Below are positions 1 to 8,628 of a stretch of DNA of 64,000 nucleotides, piece by piece. The DNA comes from a bacterium (GTDB lineage: Bacteria; SAR324; XYD2-FULL-50-16). Within the stretch, counting starts at the first letter, position 1, and every line of letters begins with the position of its first letter. The notes below the pieces were generated by a model that ran no database searches, was not told the DNA's origin, and was given only the letters and a program-made list of their open reading frames with translations. The DNA lies in assembly GCA_018829445.1 (NCBI GenBank), contig JAHJTV010000087.1:62001-126000 (forward strand). Reading direction: 5' to 3'. A program made the position numbers and the translations under genes.

Positions 1-2376
1 GTTTTGTCTGACATGAACGATGAGCGAATTGACCTGGGAACTGTCGATTGGATTCGTCGGTTCGGAGCCTTTCACGCAGGTGGAGGACCAGCTTCTTATG
101 GCCGGGATGGTACTCCGTTTTCTGATTACACACAAAACGACAAAAACAGGGTTGAAACGAGTGTCTACGAATCAAATTCCGGAAACAGAATAGCCTGGGA
201 TTGGAAAAAGTCAGGCACCATTGAACACAACTGTTTTCTGTGTCATACTGATGCCCCGAATAACCAGTCTCGAATTCACGAGATCGAGCAGGGTAATTTC
301 AAATGGGTCAACACCGCTACCTTATTGACGAAAGGTATCATTGAAAAAAACGGATCCGGCTGGGTCTGGAATCGAGATTCATTCCAGGCTGATGGCAAAA
401 TAAAAGAAGGGCTTCTGACTATCCGGGAACCCAAAACAGGGAATTGCGGCATATGCCATCCCATGGTACAGGATGATCCATCAAGAGGATTTATTTCAGC
501 AGAAGGTTTTACACATAAAAAATCTTCGGGAGAGATATTTTCCCCGTTTCTCATCAGTAAGTCGGTTAACAATGTAAAAAACAAAAACAGTCTATTCCGA
601 AGCTGGGATATTCATGCAGAGAGGCAGCTGGGATGCAACAGCTGTCATTTTTCCATTAATAATCCCGCCTTTTATCAGGAATCGGAGCGGACACGACCCA
701 AGCATTTGAGATGTGAAGGTCGGAAAATGAGCATTGGCGATTTTTTGAAACGACCCAGCCATAAACTCGCCAACATGAGAATCCGCCACGAGATAGAGTT
801 TTCAGAACCCGATAATATTGTTCATCGTTGCGAATCTTGTCATGATCCCTATACCGGCCACGATTTTTTGCCTTATAAAAAGCGGCACATCTGGGCGCTT
901 GGATGTGAAAGCTGTCATATTCCAACAATTAATGCGCCCGCACTTCAGCAGCTCGACTGGTCGATTTTGACTGAAGAGGGAGGAGCAGTTGAAACCTATC
1001 GGGGTGTACCTGAATCAGGCGAGGTTGGTTATGATACAGTTGTTACCGGCTATTCTCCGAGCTGGTTTACTCGAACTCTGGCCGGAAAGTCCTCGCTCCT
1101 GCCGTATAACCTCGTCACGTCACTTTACTGGGTGGAAGGTGATCCTCAGAGGCCCGTCAGAAAAGCGATCCTGGAAAAGCTGTATTTGAATGGAAAGCAC
1201 TACCGACCTGACATATTAAAGCTTTTTGATCAAAACAAAGATGGAAAGCTGGATCTGAAGGAACAGGTTCTGAATTCTCCGGAGAAAGTTGCTTTTATAA
1301 GAAATGAGTTGATAAAACTGGGTGTTCAGCACCCTGAATTAAACGCTGAAATCAGACCTTTCAGCGTTCATCACGGGGTTACCGGCCGAAAGGGTGCTTT
1401 GAAAGATTGTTACGAATGTCACGGCAGTCAGTCTCGGTTTACACAGCCCGTAGTACTGGCATCCTATTTACCTGATTACGTCATTCCTCAATTGGCACCG
1501 AATTCATTCATAGAACTTGAAGGCGAGTTGAATCGATTAGAGGACGGATCACTGGTTTTTAATCCCCGACCAAAAGCCAGGGGATTATATTTGCTTGGAC
1601 GATACCGAAACAACTGGGTGGATATTATCGGACTGTTGGCTTTGGTTGGCGTGATATTCGGTGTTGCATTGCATGGTGGACTAAGAATATTGACATCAAA
1701 GACCATCAAACATAGAGATAAGGTGATTTCCAGAGAATACATGTATCCGGTATATGAGCGATTATGGCATTGGCTACAGGCTGGTTCTATTATCATGTTT
1801 ATTATTACCGGATTGGAAATACATTTTGCCGACAAATTCAGCTTGCTGGGATATGTCAATGCAGTGAGGATACACGAGATTGTGGCTTTTGTTTTCATTG
1901 CCAATGCGTTGTTATCCATAGCGTACCACATAACTGCCGGTGAAATTAAGAACTACCTGCCTCAACCCGCGAGTTTTATTGATGAATCATGGAAACAGGT
2001 CATCTTTTATATCAGGGGGATCTTTCAAGGAGCTGAGCATCCCATCGAAAAATCACCGGAAAGAAGGTTAAATCCTCTGCAACAGGTGACTTACCTTATG
2101 ATTCTTTACGTGCTGATTCCCGTGCAAACCCTAACCGGGATTCTAATATGGGGGGCAGAGCGCTGGCCAGAGTTTATTGAAAAGCTGGGGGGATTGAGTG
2201 TTATCGCGCCATTACATACATTATGCGCCTGGTTCTTCTTTGCTTTTCTAATCATGCATATCTACCTGGCAACAACAGGTCATACACCGATGACTAATAT
2301 TGTAGCAATGATTACTGGTTGGGAGGATGTTGAACTTAAAACTGACCCGAAAGGAGTACTTAACAATGAAAAATAA
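1..2376 (+). CDS. Multihaem cytochrome c fused to cytochrome b561-type membrane domain (5' partial)
   Basis: The frame is open to the left edge, so the N-terminus lies outside the window; residues below count from the TTG at position 4. Six CXXCH haem c sites are visible (about residues 77, 148, 211, 276, 301, 469). An EF-hand-like loop (DQNKDGKLDLKE) starts near residue 409. A membrane segment near 538-560 is followed by a di-haem cytochrome b domain of the hydrogenase/thiosulfate-reductase type (about 578-775) with several membrane helices and paired histidines. Such a protein would pass electrons between the quinone pool and a periplasmic haem chain. The next two genes are sulfur transporters, so sulfur oxyanion redox is a reasonable guess. 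The catalytic substrate is not identifiable. Confidence 0.85.
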   Translation, partial: VLSDMNDERIDLGTVDWIRRFGAFHAGGGPASYGRDGTPFSDYTQNDKNRVETSVYESNSGNRIAWDWKKSGTIEHNCFLCHTDAPNNQSRIHEIEQGNFKWVNTATLLTKGIIEKNGSGWVWNRDSFQADGKIKEGLLTIREPKTGNCGICHPMVQDDPSRGFISAEGFTHKKSSGEIFSPFLISKSVNNVKNKNSLFRSWDIHAERQLGCNSCHFSINNPAFYQESERTRPKHLRCEGRKMSIGDFLKRPSHKLANMRIRHEIEFSEPDNIVHRCESCHDPYTGHDFLPYKKRHIWALGCESCHIPTINAPALQQLDWSILTEEGGAVETYRGVPESGEVGYDTVVTGYSPSWFTRTLAGKSSLLPYNLVTSLYWVEGDPQRPVRKAILEKLYLNGKHYRPDILKLFDQNKDGKLDLKEQVLNSPEKVAFIRNELIKLGVQHPELNAEIRPFSVHHGVTGRKGALKDCYECHGSQSRFTQPVVLASYLPDYVIPQLAPNSFIELEGELNRLEDGSLVFNPRPKARGLYLLGRYRNNWVDIIGLLALVGVIFGVALHGGLRILTSKTIKHRDKVISREYMYPVYERLWHWLQAGSIIMFIITGLEIHFADKFSLLGYVNAVRIHEIVAFVFIANALLSIAYHITAGEIKNYLPQPASFIDESWKQVIFYIRGIFQGAEHPIEKSPERRLNPLQQVTYLMILYVLIPVQTLTGILIWGAERWPEFIEKLGGLSVIAPLHTLCAWFFFAFLIMHIYLATTGHTPMTNIVAMITGWEDVELKTDPKGVLNNEK

Positions 2377-2896
2377 AACACCTCGCGCTTATATTAACCC
2401 TTACCTGGGTGGGATGCTGCTGGGACTGGTTCTTTTTTTAGCCTTTTTTCTAACCGGCAACGGTTTGGGAGCATCAGGCGGTCTCAACCGTATTGTCGTG
2501 GCAGTTGAAGATGTTATTGCGGAATCCCATGTCAATTCCATTCCTTACCTGGCAAAAATGGCAGGAGGAGCTCTCAATCCGCTGGATAACTGGATTATAC
2601 CTATGATCTTGGGAACCCTGACTGGTGGCTTTATTTCGGCTTTTTTCAACAAACGGTTGAAGGTTGAAACCAGGAAAGGGCCAAGGATCTCAGTCAAAAC
2701 ACGCTGGCTGATGGCATTTATCGGCGGCTCGATCATGGGATATGGTGCCCGCTTTGCCCGAGGTTGTACATCCGGTCAGGCATTATCCGGGGGGGCTGTA
2801 CTGTCGGTCGGGAGTTGGGTATTCATGTTTGCGGTTTTTGCTGGTGCTTATATGCTGGCTTGGTTTGTTAGACGACTTTGGACTGAGGGGAGGTAG
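2366..2896 (+). CDS. YeeE/YedE family half-transporter (sulfur compound transport)
   Basis: This 176-residue membrane protein belongs to the Sulf_transp (YeeE/YedE/TsuA) family by its repeated Gly-rich helices and the ARGCTSG motif with Cys near residue 134, the family's functional cysteine position. It is about half the length of a full TsuA-like carrier. The start is the ATG at 2366, which has AAGGAG nine bases upstream and overlaps the end of the cytochrome gene by 11 bp. An in-frame TTG at 2327 is less likely. It probably pairs with the following gene to make one complete pore for thiosulfate or a related sulfur species. Pairing is inferred from adjacency. Confidence 0.8.
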   Translation: MKNKTPRAYINPYLGGMLLGLVLFLAFFLTGNGLGASGGLNRIVVAVEDVIAESHVNSIPYLAKMAGGALNPLDNWIIPMILGTLTGGFISAFFNKRLKVETRKGPRISVKTRWLMAFIGGSIMGYGARFARGCTSGQALSGGAVLSVGSWVFMFAVFAGAYMLAWFVRRLWTEGR

Positions 2897-2898
2897 AT

Positions 2899-4137
2899 AT
2901 GGCACCGTTTTCTTTGGTTGAATTAATGGGTCAATTTGGGTTTTACAGTGTTGTTTTTCTGATTGGCCTTGGATTTGGATCAGTCCTGGAGATGTCAGGA
3001 TTTGGCGATTCCCGCAAGCTGGCAGCGCAGTTTTATTTAAAAGACATGACCGTGTTGAAGGTGATGTTCGGTGCGATTATTGTGGCCATGACGCTGATAT
3101 TCCTAACATCATCCCTGGGATGGCTGGATTATGACTACCTCTGGGTAAATCCAACCTATCTTTTACCCGGCATTGTAGGTGGATTGATAATGGGAGTTGG
3201 ATTTGTTGTAGGCGGATTTTGTCCGGGAACTTCGCTGGTAGCATTGGCCAGTCTTAAACTGGATGGGTTATTTTTTGTGGGGGGCGTACTGTTTGGTATA
3301 TTTGTATTTGGCGAGACCATTGATAGTACCTTTTCCGGGTTTTGGAATTCCAACTATTTCGGCCGACTCACCCTTCAGGATCTGCTGGGCCTGGATGCCG
3401 GCGTTGTGGTTTTCCTGGTGGTTATTATTGCGTTGGCCATGTTCTTGGGAGCAGAAAAAATAGAACAAATTTCCCGGGGAACAAAAAGAATTTTACCCCT
3501 CAACAGGAAATTTAATCTAACGGCAGCTGCAGGTTTAACGATAGTTGCACTGGTAGTTATGGTCATGGGACAACCGTCAGTCGCTGAACGGTGGAGCCAG
3601 TTACCCCCTGAAACGCGACAGAAGCTGACAGATAAATCGGTGTTTGTTGAACCTATAGAAATGCTGCATGTAATGAAAGGCCGCAATGTCAAACCTGTCT
3701 TGTTTGATATTCGAACCGAAGCACGATTCAATCTGTTCCATATTATCGATTCTACATGGATTTCTGAAAGCGAGTTTGATAACTCAGAATTAATCCGTGA
3801 CCTGAAAACCGCTACTGACAGCGTTTACTTCATTATCTCCGATGATGAAGAAAAAGCAGCCAATATCTGGAAAACACTGACAGCCCAGAAAGTTCCGAAT
3901 GTTTACATTCTTGATAAAGGGGTGAGTGGTTGGATATCCTATTTCAGTCATCATTCACCGGAAAGTGTAGGATTGGAGTCCGAAAAAACCACTGAATTCT
4001 ATCATCACCTGTTTCAAAAGGCAGTTGGAGCAAATCATGAATTGAGTAACCCCGACTTCCATCATTATAAGGATGTTTCTTTCTCCCCCAAAGTAAAACT
4101 GTCCAGGACTAAAGCAGCCGCCGGGGGTTGTGGATAA
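2899..4137 (+). CDS. YeeE/YedE family transporter half with degenerate rhodanese-like C-terminus
   Basis: Residues 1-185 form the second YeeE/YedE-type membrane unit, with the signature GGFCPGTS (Cys near residue 108). After one more hydrophobic segment (about 210-225) comes a soluble rhodanese-like domain (about 240-345) with a typical DIRTEARF start and a GVSGW end. The position where rhodaneses carry the catalytic Cys reads VYFIISDDEE, so no sulfurtransferase cysteine is present. The protein ends in Gly-Gly-Cys-Gly, which leaves a terminal thiol. It starts two bases after the preceding stop, with GAGGGGAGG upstream. I infer a sulfur carrier or docking role for the tail instead of classical rhodanese catalysis. 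Confidence 0.8.
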   Translation: MAPFSLVELMGQFGFYSVVFLIGLGFGSVLEMSGFGDSRKLAAQFYLKDMTVLKVMFGAIIVAMTLIFLTSSLGWLDYDYLWVNPTYLLPGIVGGLIMGVGFVVGGFCPGTSLVALASLKLDGLFFVGGVLFGIFVFGETIDSTFSGFWNSNYFGRLTLQDLLGLDAGVVVFLVVIIALAMFLGAEKIEQISRGTKRILPLNRKFNLTAAAGLTIVALVVMVMGQPSVAERWSQLPPETRQKLTDKSVFVEPIEMLHVMKGRNVKPVLFDIRTEARFNLFHIIDSTWISESEFDNSELIRDLKTATDSVYFIISDDEEKAANIWKTLTAQKVPNVYILDKGVSGWISYFSHHSPESVGLESEKTTEFYHHLFQKAVGANHELSNPDFHHYKDVSFSPKVKLSRTKAAAGGCG

Positions 4138-4170
4138 TACCTGGGATTGCTGCTATTTAACTCATCAACA

Positions 4171-4210
4171 GATCTGGTTGTCGAATAACGATACCAGATC
4201 CTTGTTTCTT
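4171..4210 (+). terminator. Rho-independent-like terminator after the sulfur operon
   Basis: A perfect 8-bp stem (GATCTGGT at 4171-4178, ACCAGATC at 4193-4200) with a 14-nt loop is followed by a T-rich stretch. It sits 34 bp after the stop of the second YeeE gene. Confidence 0.6.
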
Positions 4211-4240
4211 CTCCTTACTACTCATTAACTGCGTTAAACT

Positions 4241-4448
4241 CAGTATTGTCCGGTTAGAAATTTGCAGCTACTCGTAGGTTGGGCTACTTGTTGCCCAACA
4301 TTGCTTTCTATTGATGGGCAACGAGTAGCCCATCCTACTTTTTCTAAACAAAAAATAGCTAAAGTTAAAGTAATGGCGTCTTTGTACATTCCATTATTTT
4401 GAAAGCCGTTTCTCGTTATTGTTGCAATAACCTAACCGGACATTGCTG
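4241..4448. mobile_element. MITE-like element, copy 1 (208 bp)
   Basis: The ends are near-perfect terminal inverted repeats: CAGTATTGTCCGGTTAG at 4241-4257 and its inverse at 4432-4448. The element is flanked by a perfect 9-bp direct repeat, CGTTAAACT, at 4232-4240 and 4449-4457, consistent with a target-site duplication. It has no room for a transposase. Inside is a long near-palindrome (about 4275-4338) built from GTAGG.TGGGCTACT.GTTGCCCA arms. A second copy of the same length in the opposite orientation is at 56869-57076. The 9-bp duplication resembles what some DDE transposases (for example IS4-type) produce; the parent element is not in the window. Confidence 0.85.
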
Positions 4449-4457
4449 CGTTAAACT

Positions 4458-4841
4458 GAGTAACGGTGTTTTTACAGTCCAACCGAAACAGCTTGTTTGC
4501 TGTTTGCCTAAGCAGTGAGCCCTCAACAAAATCATCAGTATTTCCCAATTGTACTAAAATATTAGAAAGAAGACGATTCTTATGTTATTGCTTTCAAGAA
4601 TTCCACATCGATAAAAGACACTTTGACTTCAAGTAAAAATTCTCATATCCTCTTAGCCGAGTACTTGATTGATTGTCATTATTATTACTCATTGCAGCGA
4701 CAGGAGTAATCAAAATCGGTAGCATGGCTCATTCATGAAAGATAATCATGAGTGATATGCCATAAGCATATTTCTCTACATTTCTTACTCTAATTTTTAA
4801 ATCAACAGGGTTTGCATTAACTCAATGGGAGATTGAATATT
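4458..4841. other. Intergenic region upstream of the AtoE-type carrier
   Basis: About 380 AT-rich bases with no credible gene. A short inverted repeat ATATGC-CATAA-GCATAT at 4755-4771 lies some 70 bp before the carrier gene and could be an operator. No convincing sigma70 promoter was picked out. Confidence 0.3.
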
Positions 4842-6191
4842 ATGATCAGAGGAATGGGAAAGGTTTTTGATCGATGGGCACGCAGATGGATGCCGAATCC
4901 GATGCTGTTTGCGATTTTATTAACGTTTGTTACTTACATTTTGGGCCTTATCTTTACTAAAAGCGGGCCCTTCGAGATGATCAAGTACTGGAATCAGGGT
5001 TTCTGGGCACTTTTATCGTTTGGTATGCAGATGTGCCTGATACTGGTTACCGGGCACGCTTTGGCAACCTCCCCCATCGTTAGGAAGGGAATCGAAAAGC
5101 TTGCAGGAGTACCAAAGGCACAGGCAGGTGCTGTTTTTTTAGTGGCTTTGACAGCAGCAGTTGCTTCCTTAATCAATTGGGGGCTTGGGATTATTGTCGG
5201 GGCTCTTATGGCCCGTGAGGTAGCCCGTAGCGGCCAAATGAGAAACATCAAAATGCACTATCCTCTCCTCGGTGCCGCTGGTTATGCAGGTTTTTTAACT
5301 TGGCATGGTGGTCTTTCAGGCTCAGCACCACTTCTGGTTGCTACCAAGGGACACTTTCTGGAAAAGAGTATCGGTATTATTAGCACCAGCCAGACTCTTT
5401 TCAGTCCTTTAAATATTTTTGTAACGATTGCATTGCTGATTGTCATCCCGGTGACCATGCTATTAATGGCCCCAAAAGATGAATCTGAAATCGTACAGAT
5501 TGGGGATGTTGACCAGGGATTGCTTGAGGAGGAAAAAGCTCAAACTGTATCCAAGGAAAAAGAAGCTCCGGCTGATAAAATGGAAAACAGTAGGATTATT
5601 TCTCTTATCATCGGTATCATGGGTTTAATCTTTGTTGTATGGTATTTCTATTCAAAAGGATTCCAGCTTAATCTGGACATCGTAAATTTTACTTTTCTTT
5701 TCATAGGAATCATCCTGCAAGGAACACCTATCAATTATATTAAAGCTGTAAATGAAGGCACCAAAGCCTGTTCCGGCATTATCATTCAATTCCCGTTTTA
5801 TGCCGGTATTATGGGGATGATGAAGTTTTCAGGCTTGGTGGCGGTTATGGCTGGTGGATTTGTGGCTATTTCAAACACCACTACTTATCCACTGTTTGCC
5901 TTCCTCAGTGCCGGATTGGTAAATCTGTTTGTACCATCCGGAGGAGGACAGGTTGCAGTACAGGGTCCCATTATGGTGGAAGCTGCGCAGGCTATGAGCT
6001 TTTCCATGCCAAAAACCATCATGGCAATAGCCTATGGTGACGCCTGGACAAATATGTTACAGCCTTTCTGGGCATTGGCCCTTCTTGGAATCACCCGGCT
6101 AAGAGCCCGCGATATTGTGGGTTATACAATGGTGGTGTTGATTACCAGTGCTATCGTTTTTATTATCGGATTATTACTTTTACCCGCCTAG
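4842..6191 (+). CDS. AtoE/TIGR00366-type short-chain fatty acid carrier
   Basis: This polytopic membrane protein has the conserved features of the AtoE family: an N-terminal RWMPNPMLFAILLT segment, the middle NWGLGIIVGALMARE and HGGLSGSAPL stretches, and a C-terminal FVPSGGGQVAVQGPIM motif. A charged cytoplasmic loop near residues 215-250 separates two membrane blocks. The family is linked to uptake of acetoacetate and other short-chain acids. The ATG at 4842 is preferred because GGGAG lies ten bases upstream; a TTG at 4833 is too close to that site. It is a single-gene unit followed by a hairpin. Whether it moves butyrate, acetoacetate or another acid cannot be read from sequence. Confidence 0.85.
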   Translation: MIRGMGKVFDRWARRWMPNPMLFAILLTFVTYILGLIFTKSGPFEMIKYWNQGFWALLSFGMQMCLILVTGHALATSPIVRKGIEKLAGVPKAQAGAVFLVALTAAVASLINWGLGIIVGALMAREVARSGQMRNIKMHYPLLGAAGYAGFLTWHGGLSGSAPLLVATKGHFLEKSIGIISTSQTLFSPLNIFVTIALLIVIPVTMLLMAPKDESEIVQIGDVDQGLLEEEKAQTVSKEKEAPADKMENSRIISLIIGIMGLIFVVWYFYSKGFQLNLDIVNFTFLFIGIILQGTPINYIKAVNEGTKACSGIIIQFPFYAGIMGMMKFSGLVAVMAGGFVAISNTTTYPLFAFLSAGLVNLFVPSGGGQVAVQGPIMVEAAQAMSFSMPKTIMAIAYGDAWTNMLQPFWALALLGITRLRARDIVGYTMVVLITSAIVFIIGLLLLPA

Positions 6192-6220
6192 TAATCTCCA
6201 TCAATTGTTCAACGTAACAG

Positions 6221-6254
6221 AATAAAGGGTTTGTTTCAAAATAAACTCTTTATT
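6221..6254 (+). terminator. Hairpin after the AtoE-type carrier
   Basis: AATAAAGGGTTT (6221-6232) pairs with AAACTCTTTATT (6243-6254) at 11 of 12 positions. It lies 30 bp beyond the stop codon. It is not followed by a strong T-run, so termination strength is uncertain. Confidence 0.45.
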
Positions 6255-6707
6255 CTCACGTAAAGAGACTCTGTCTCTCCTCCCTGTGGAAGGGAGTTAT
6301 TGGTCTGTTTTCTCTATTAATCCTCAAATCTATTGCCGGAAGATCACTGCCAATATCAAAAACCTCAATGATTCATTGTTCTTGGGGCCAACACACAGTC
6401 GGATATCTTTTATCCGTACTTGGAACAGTGGCACATTCAGAGAGTCCTATAAAAAGAAGAATCCTTGATTCAAATATAAATTGGATTTTGTTCGGAGCTT
6501 CAGATGATAGTTAATTTATTCGGTAGCTATTCAGCTCAATAGTAGATATACCTGATGGGAATCGATAGCTTTTGTCGTAAATATCATCACCGCAATCACG
6601 AAATGAGTATCTGATTCCCTCTCTTTAACGAAGTACTGATTACATTAGATAACATATTGAATTATTTACATATTGATTTTGTTCTTTAGTTAAATTCTGC
6701 TGTAGCC
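6255..6707. other. Intergenic region before the histidine kinase
   Basis: AT-rich sequence with no gene I can support. A 60-codon open frame at 6286-6468 lacks a ribosome binding site and recognisable motifs. A promoter candidate at 6708-6737 closes the region and leaves a leader of about 200 nt before the kinase. Confidence 0.3.
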
Positions 6708-6737
6708 TTGACTATCAAATAATTAATCACATATGAT
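6708..6737 (+). promoter_or_regulatory. Sigma70-type promoter candidate for the kinase pair
   Basis: TTGACT (6708-6713) and TATGAT (6732-6737) are separated by 18 bp, each one base from consensus. Predicted transcription starts near 6744, about 200 nt upstream of the kinase ATG. Confidence 0.5.
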
Positions 6738-6942
6738 TGTGATCGTGCAAAGACATGAAACCGATATTTAAAAGGAAAAATGGTCTCAAATGACCTGGTA
6801 TTCTTTTAAAACTGAAATGATTTCTTCTCAATAGTTGAATAAATTTATTAAACTCTATATAAATGTTTTGCCTCGGTTTTTAACAAGTATATCCGCTAAA
6901 ATCCTCCCGTAAACATTATTCTAGACAATTCTACAATTCTTC

Positions 6943-8628
6943 ATGACAATTCTCTCTTCCATCCATTTTTTTTGCTCAATCACTTATCTATTTTTAGCTG
7001 GATTCATCCTGCTAAAAAACCAGAGTGCCAAAGTCAATCGGCTTGCTTCTGTAATCTTTTTAGAACTCTCCGTTTGGAGTTTTTCCTCCACCTTCATCAC
7101 AGATTCAACCTTTTCCAAAGAAGTGGCTTTCATCTTTCTTACAGTCGGATGTTTGGGTTGGGTTCCTATTCCAAGTCTGGCAATCTGGTTTTTTTTAGAG
7201 TTCAATGATTTTAGAAAGATTTTGAAGTCGAGGTTGTTCTTCTTTTTCCTCTTAATAATTCCAGCTGCTTTCTTTGTTCTGCAATGGAGATATCGGGCAA
7301 TCATGACGTTTGAACATCGAAGCCCCTACGGATATGGCTGGCGTTTTGATTATCCGGTTTCATTAGTTAGTTACCTGTTTTATCTTTACAGTTTTTCATT
7401 TGTTGGCTTCGGAGCGCTTCTTACGTTCCTTAACGTAAGAAAAAAAAATAGTCCCTCTGAAAAAGGAATATTGTTTATCTCATTCGTTGGACTAATGTTT
7501 GTTATTTTCCTGACAATGGCTTTTGATATTATTCTGCCTGCTTTTCAAATTGAGCGTATTCCCAATTTTTGCTCCAATATAATATTATTGGTATGGGTTC
7601 TCACGATAACTTATGCCATAAGCAGATATAAGCTTTTCTCTTTGACTCCGCTGGAAGCGGCAGAAGGGATCGCTGCCATGATGAACGATGGGTTGCTGCT
7701 AGTAAATGCGGAAGGAATGATAAGATGGACCAACAAGGCTACCTATAATCTGCTGGGATTTCGACGAGATGAATTGATCAATCAGCCGCTTCAGCAAGTT
7801 TTCAAATTTACAGACGACTACCGCAAAGTCACTCAAAATGCCTCCATGAAGGATTTTGAAACAACTTTGGAAACTAGGCAAAAAATTGCCATTCCTGTCT
7901 CTCTCTCGAAAACACCCATTGTTGATCGAAAAAGCAAACTTCCCAAAGGTGAAATATATGTCTGCAGGGATATTTCAGACAGAAAATATGCAGAATCGGA
8001 GCTGAAGAAATCGCTGTTGGAAAAGGAGACACTGTTACGTGAGATACACCACCGCGTTAAAAACAACATGCAGATCATCCTCAGTATGTTGAAAATTAAT
8101 ATTCGAAACTCAGAAAACAGAGAGGTGATTAAAATTCTTGAAACAACACTGAGTCGAATTGAAACCATGTCCTTGATTCACAATATCCTCCACTTATCTG
8201 ATAATATAAAATACATTCATCTATCCCAGTATGTTGAAAGAATTATTGCTGCAATACAATCCTTAACAGATGACTCAGAATCCAATATACAATATGAAGT
8301 AAACTGTGATGATACGCATCTTGAGATTGACAAGGCTATTCCCTGTGGGTTGATCATCAACGAGATTGTATTTAATTCGATAAAGCACGCCTTTCCCGAT
8401 AATAGGCAGGGAAAAATCACTGTTGATATTAAAAGCGATGAAGATGCTAACGTTACCGTCATAGTAGATGATAATGGTATCGGCATGAATGAATCTCTAG
8501 AGATAGATAATCCTACAACTTTGGGATTAAGTCTGATCAAGCTATTGGCTGAAAACCAGCTTCAAGGCAGCATCGGTCTTAACCGAACATACGGAACATG
8601 TTATAAGATAAGGTTTAAAATAAAATGA
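6943..8628 (+). CDS. Membrane sensor histidine kinase (7TM-PAS-HisKA_2-HATPase)
   Basis: Seven or so hydrophobic segments occupy residues 1-220, matching the N-terminal 7TM sensor module of histidine kinases. A PAS domain follows (about 232-350, ending CRDISDRKYAE). The dimerisation motif REIHHRVKNN (His near 369) is the HisKA_2 type, as in many LuxR- or hybrid-linked kinases. The ATPase part has the N box NEIVFNSIKH and G box DDNGIG. The stop overlaps the next gene's ATG (ATGA, 8625-8628), so the two are translationally coupled. The stimulus is unknown; the membrane module suggests a lipophilic or envelope signal. Confidence 0.9.
   Translation: MTILSSIHFFCSITYLFLAGFILLKNQSAKVNRLASVIFLELSVWSFSSTFITDSTFSKEVAFIFLTVGCLGWVPIPSLAIWFFLEFNDFRKILKSRLFFFFLLIIPAAFFVLQWRYRAIMTFEHRSPYGYGWRFDYPVSLVSYLFYLYSFSFVGFGALLTFLNVRKKNSPSEKGILFISFVGLMFVIFLTMAFDIILPAFQIERIPNFCSNIILLVWVLTITYAISRYKLFSLTPLEAAEGIAAMMNDGLLLVNAEGMIRWTNKATYNLLGFRRDELINQPLQQVFKFTDDYRKVTQNASMKDFETTLETRQKIAIPVSLSKTPIVDRKSKLPKGEIYVCRDISDRKYAESELKKSLLEKETLLREIHHRVKNNMQIILSMLKINIRNSENREVIKILETTLSRIETMSLIHNILHLSDNIKYIHLSQYVERIIAAIQSLTDDSESNIQYEVNCDDTHLEIDKAIPCGLIINEIVFNSIKHAFPDNRQGKITVDIKSDEDANVTVIVDDNGIGMNESLEIDNPTTLGLSLIKLLAENQLQGSIGLNRTYGTCYKIRFKIK

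Noticed and set aside
4229..4465. A 17-bp direct repeat around the first MITE
   Set aside because: On closer reading only 9 bp (CGTTAAACT) are outside the inverted ends; the rest belongs to the element ends, which copy 2 confirms.
6286..6468. 60-codon ORF in the gap before the kinase
   Set aside because: No ribosome site, no motif, biased composition; likely random.
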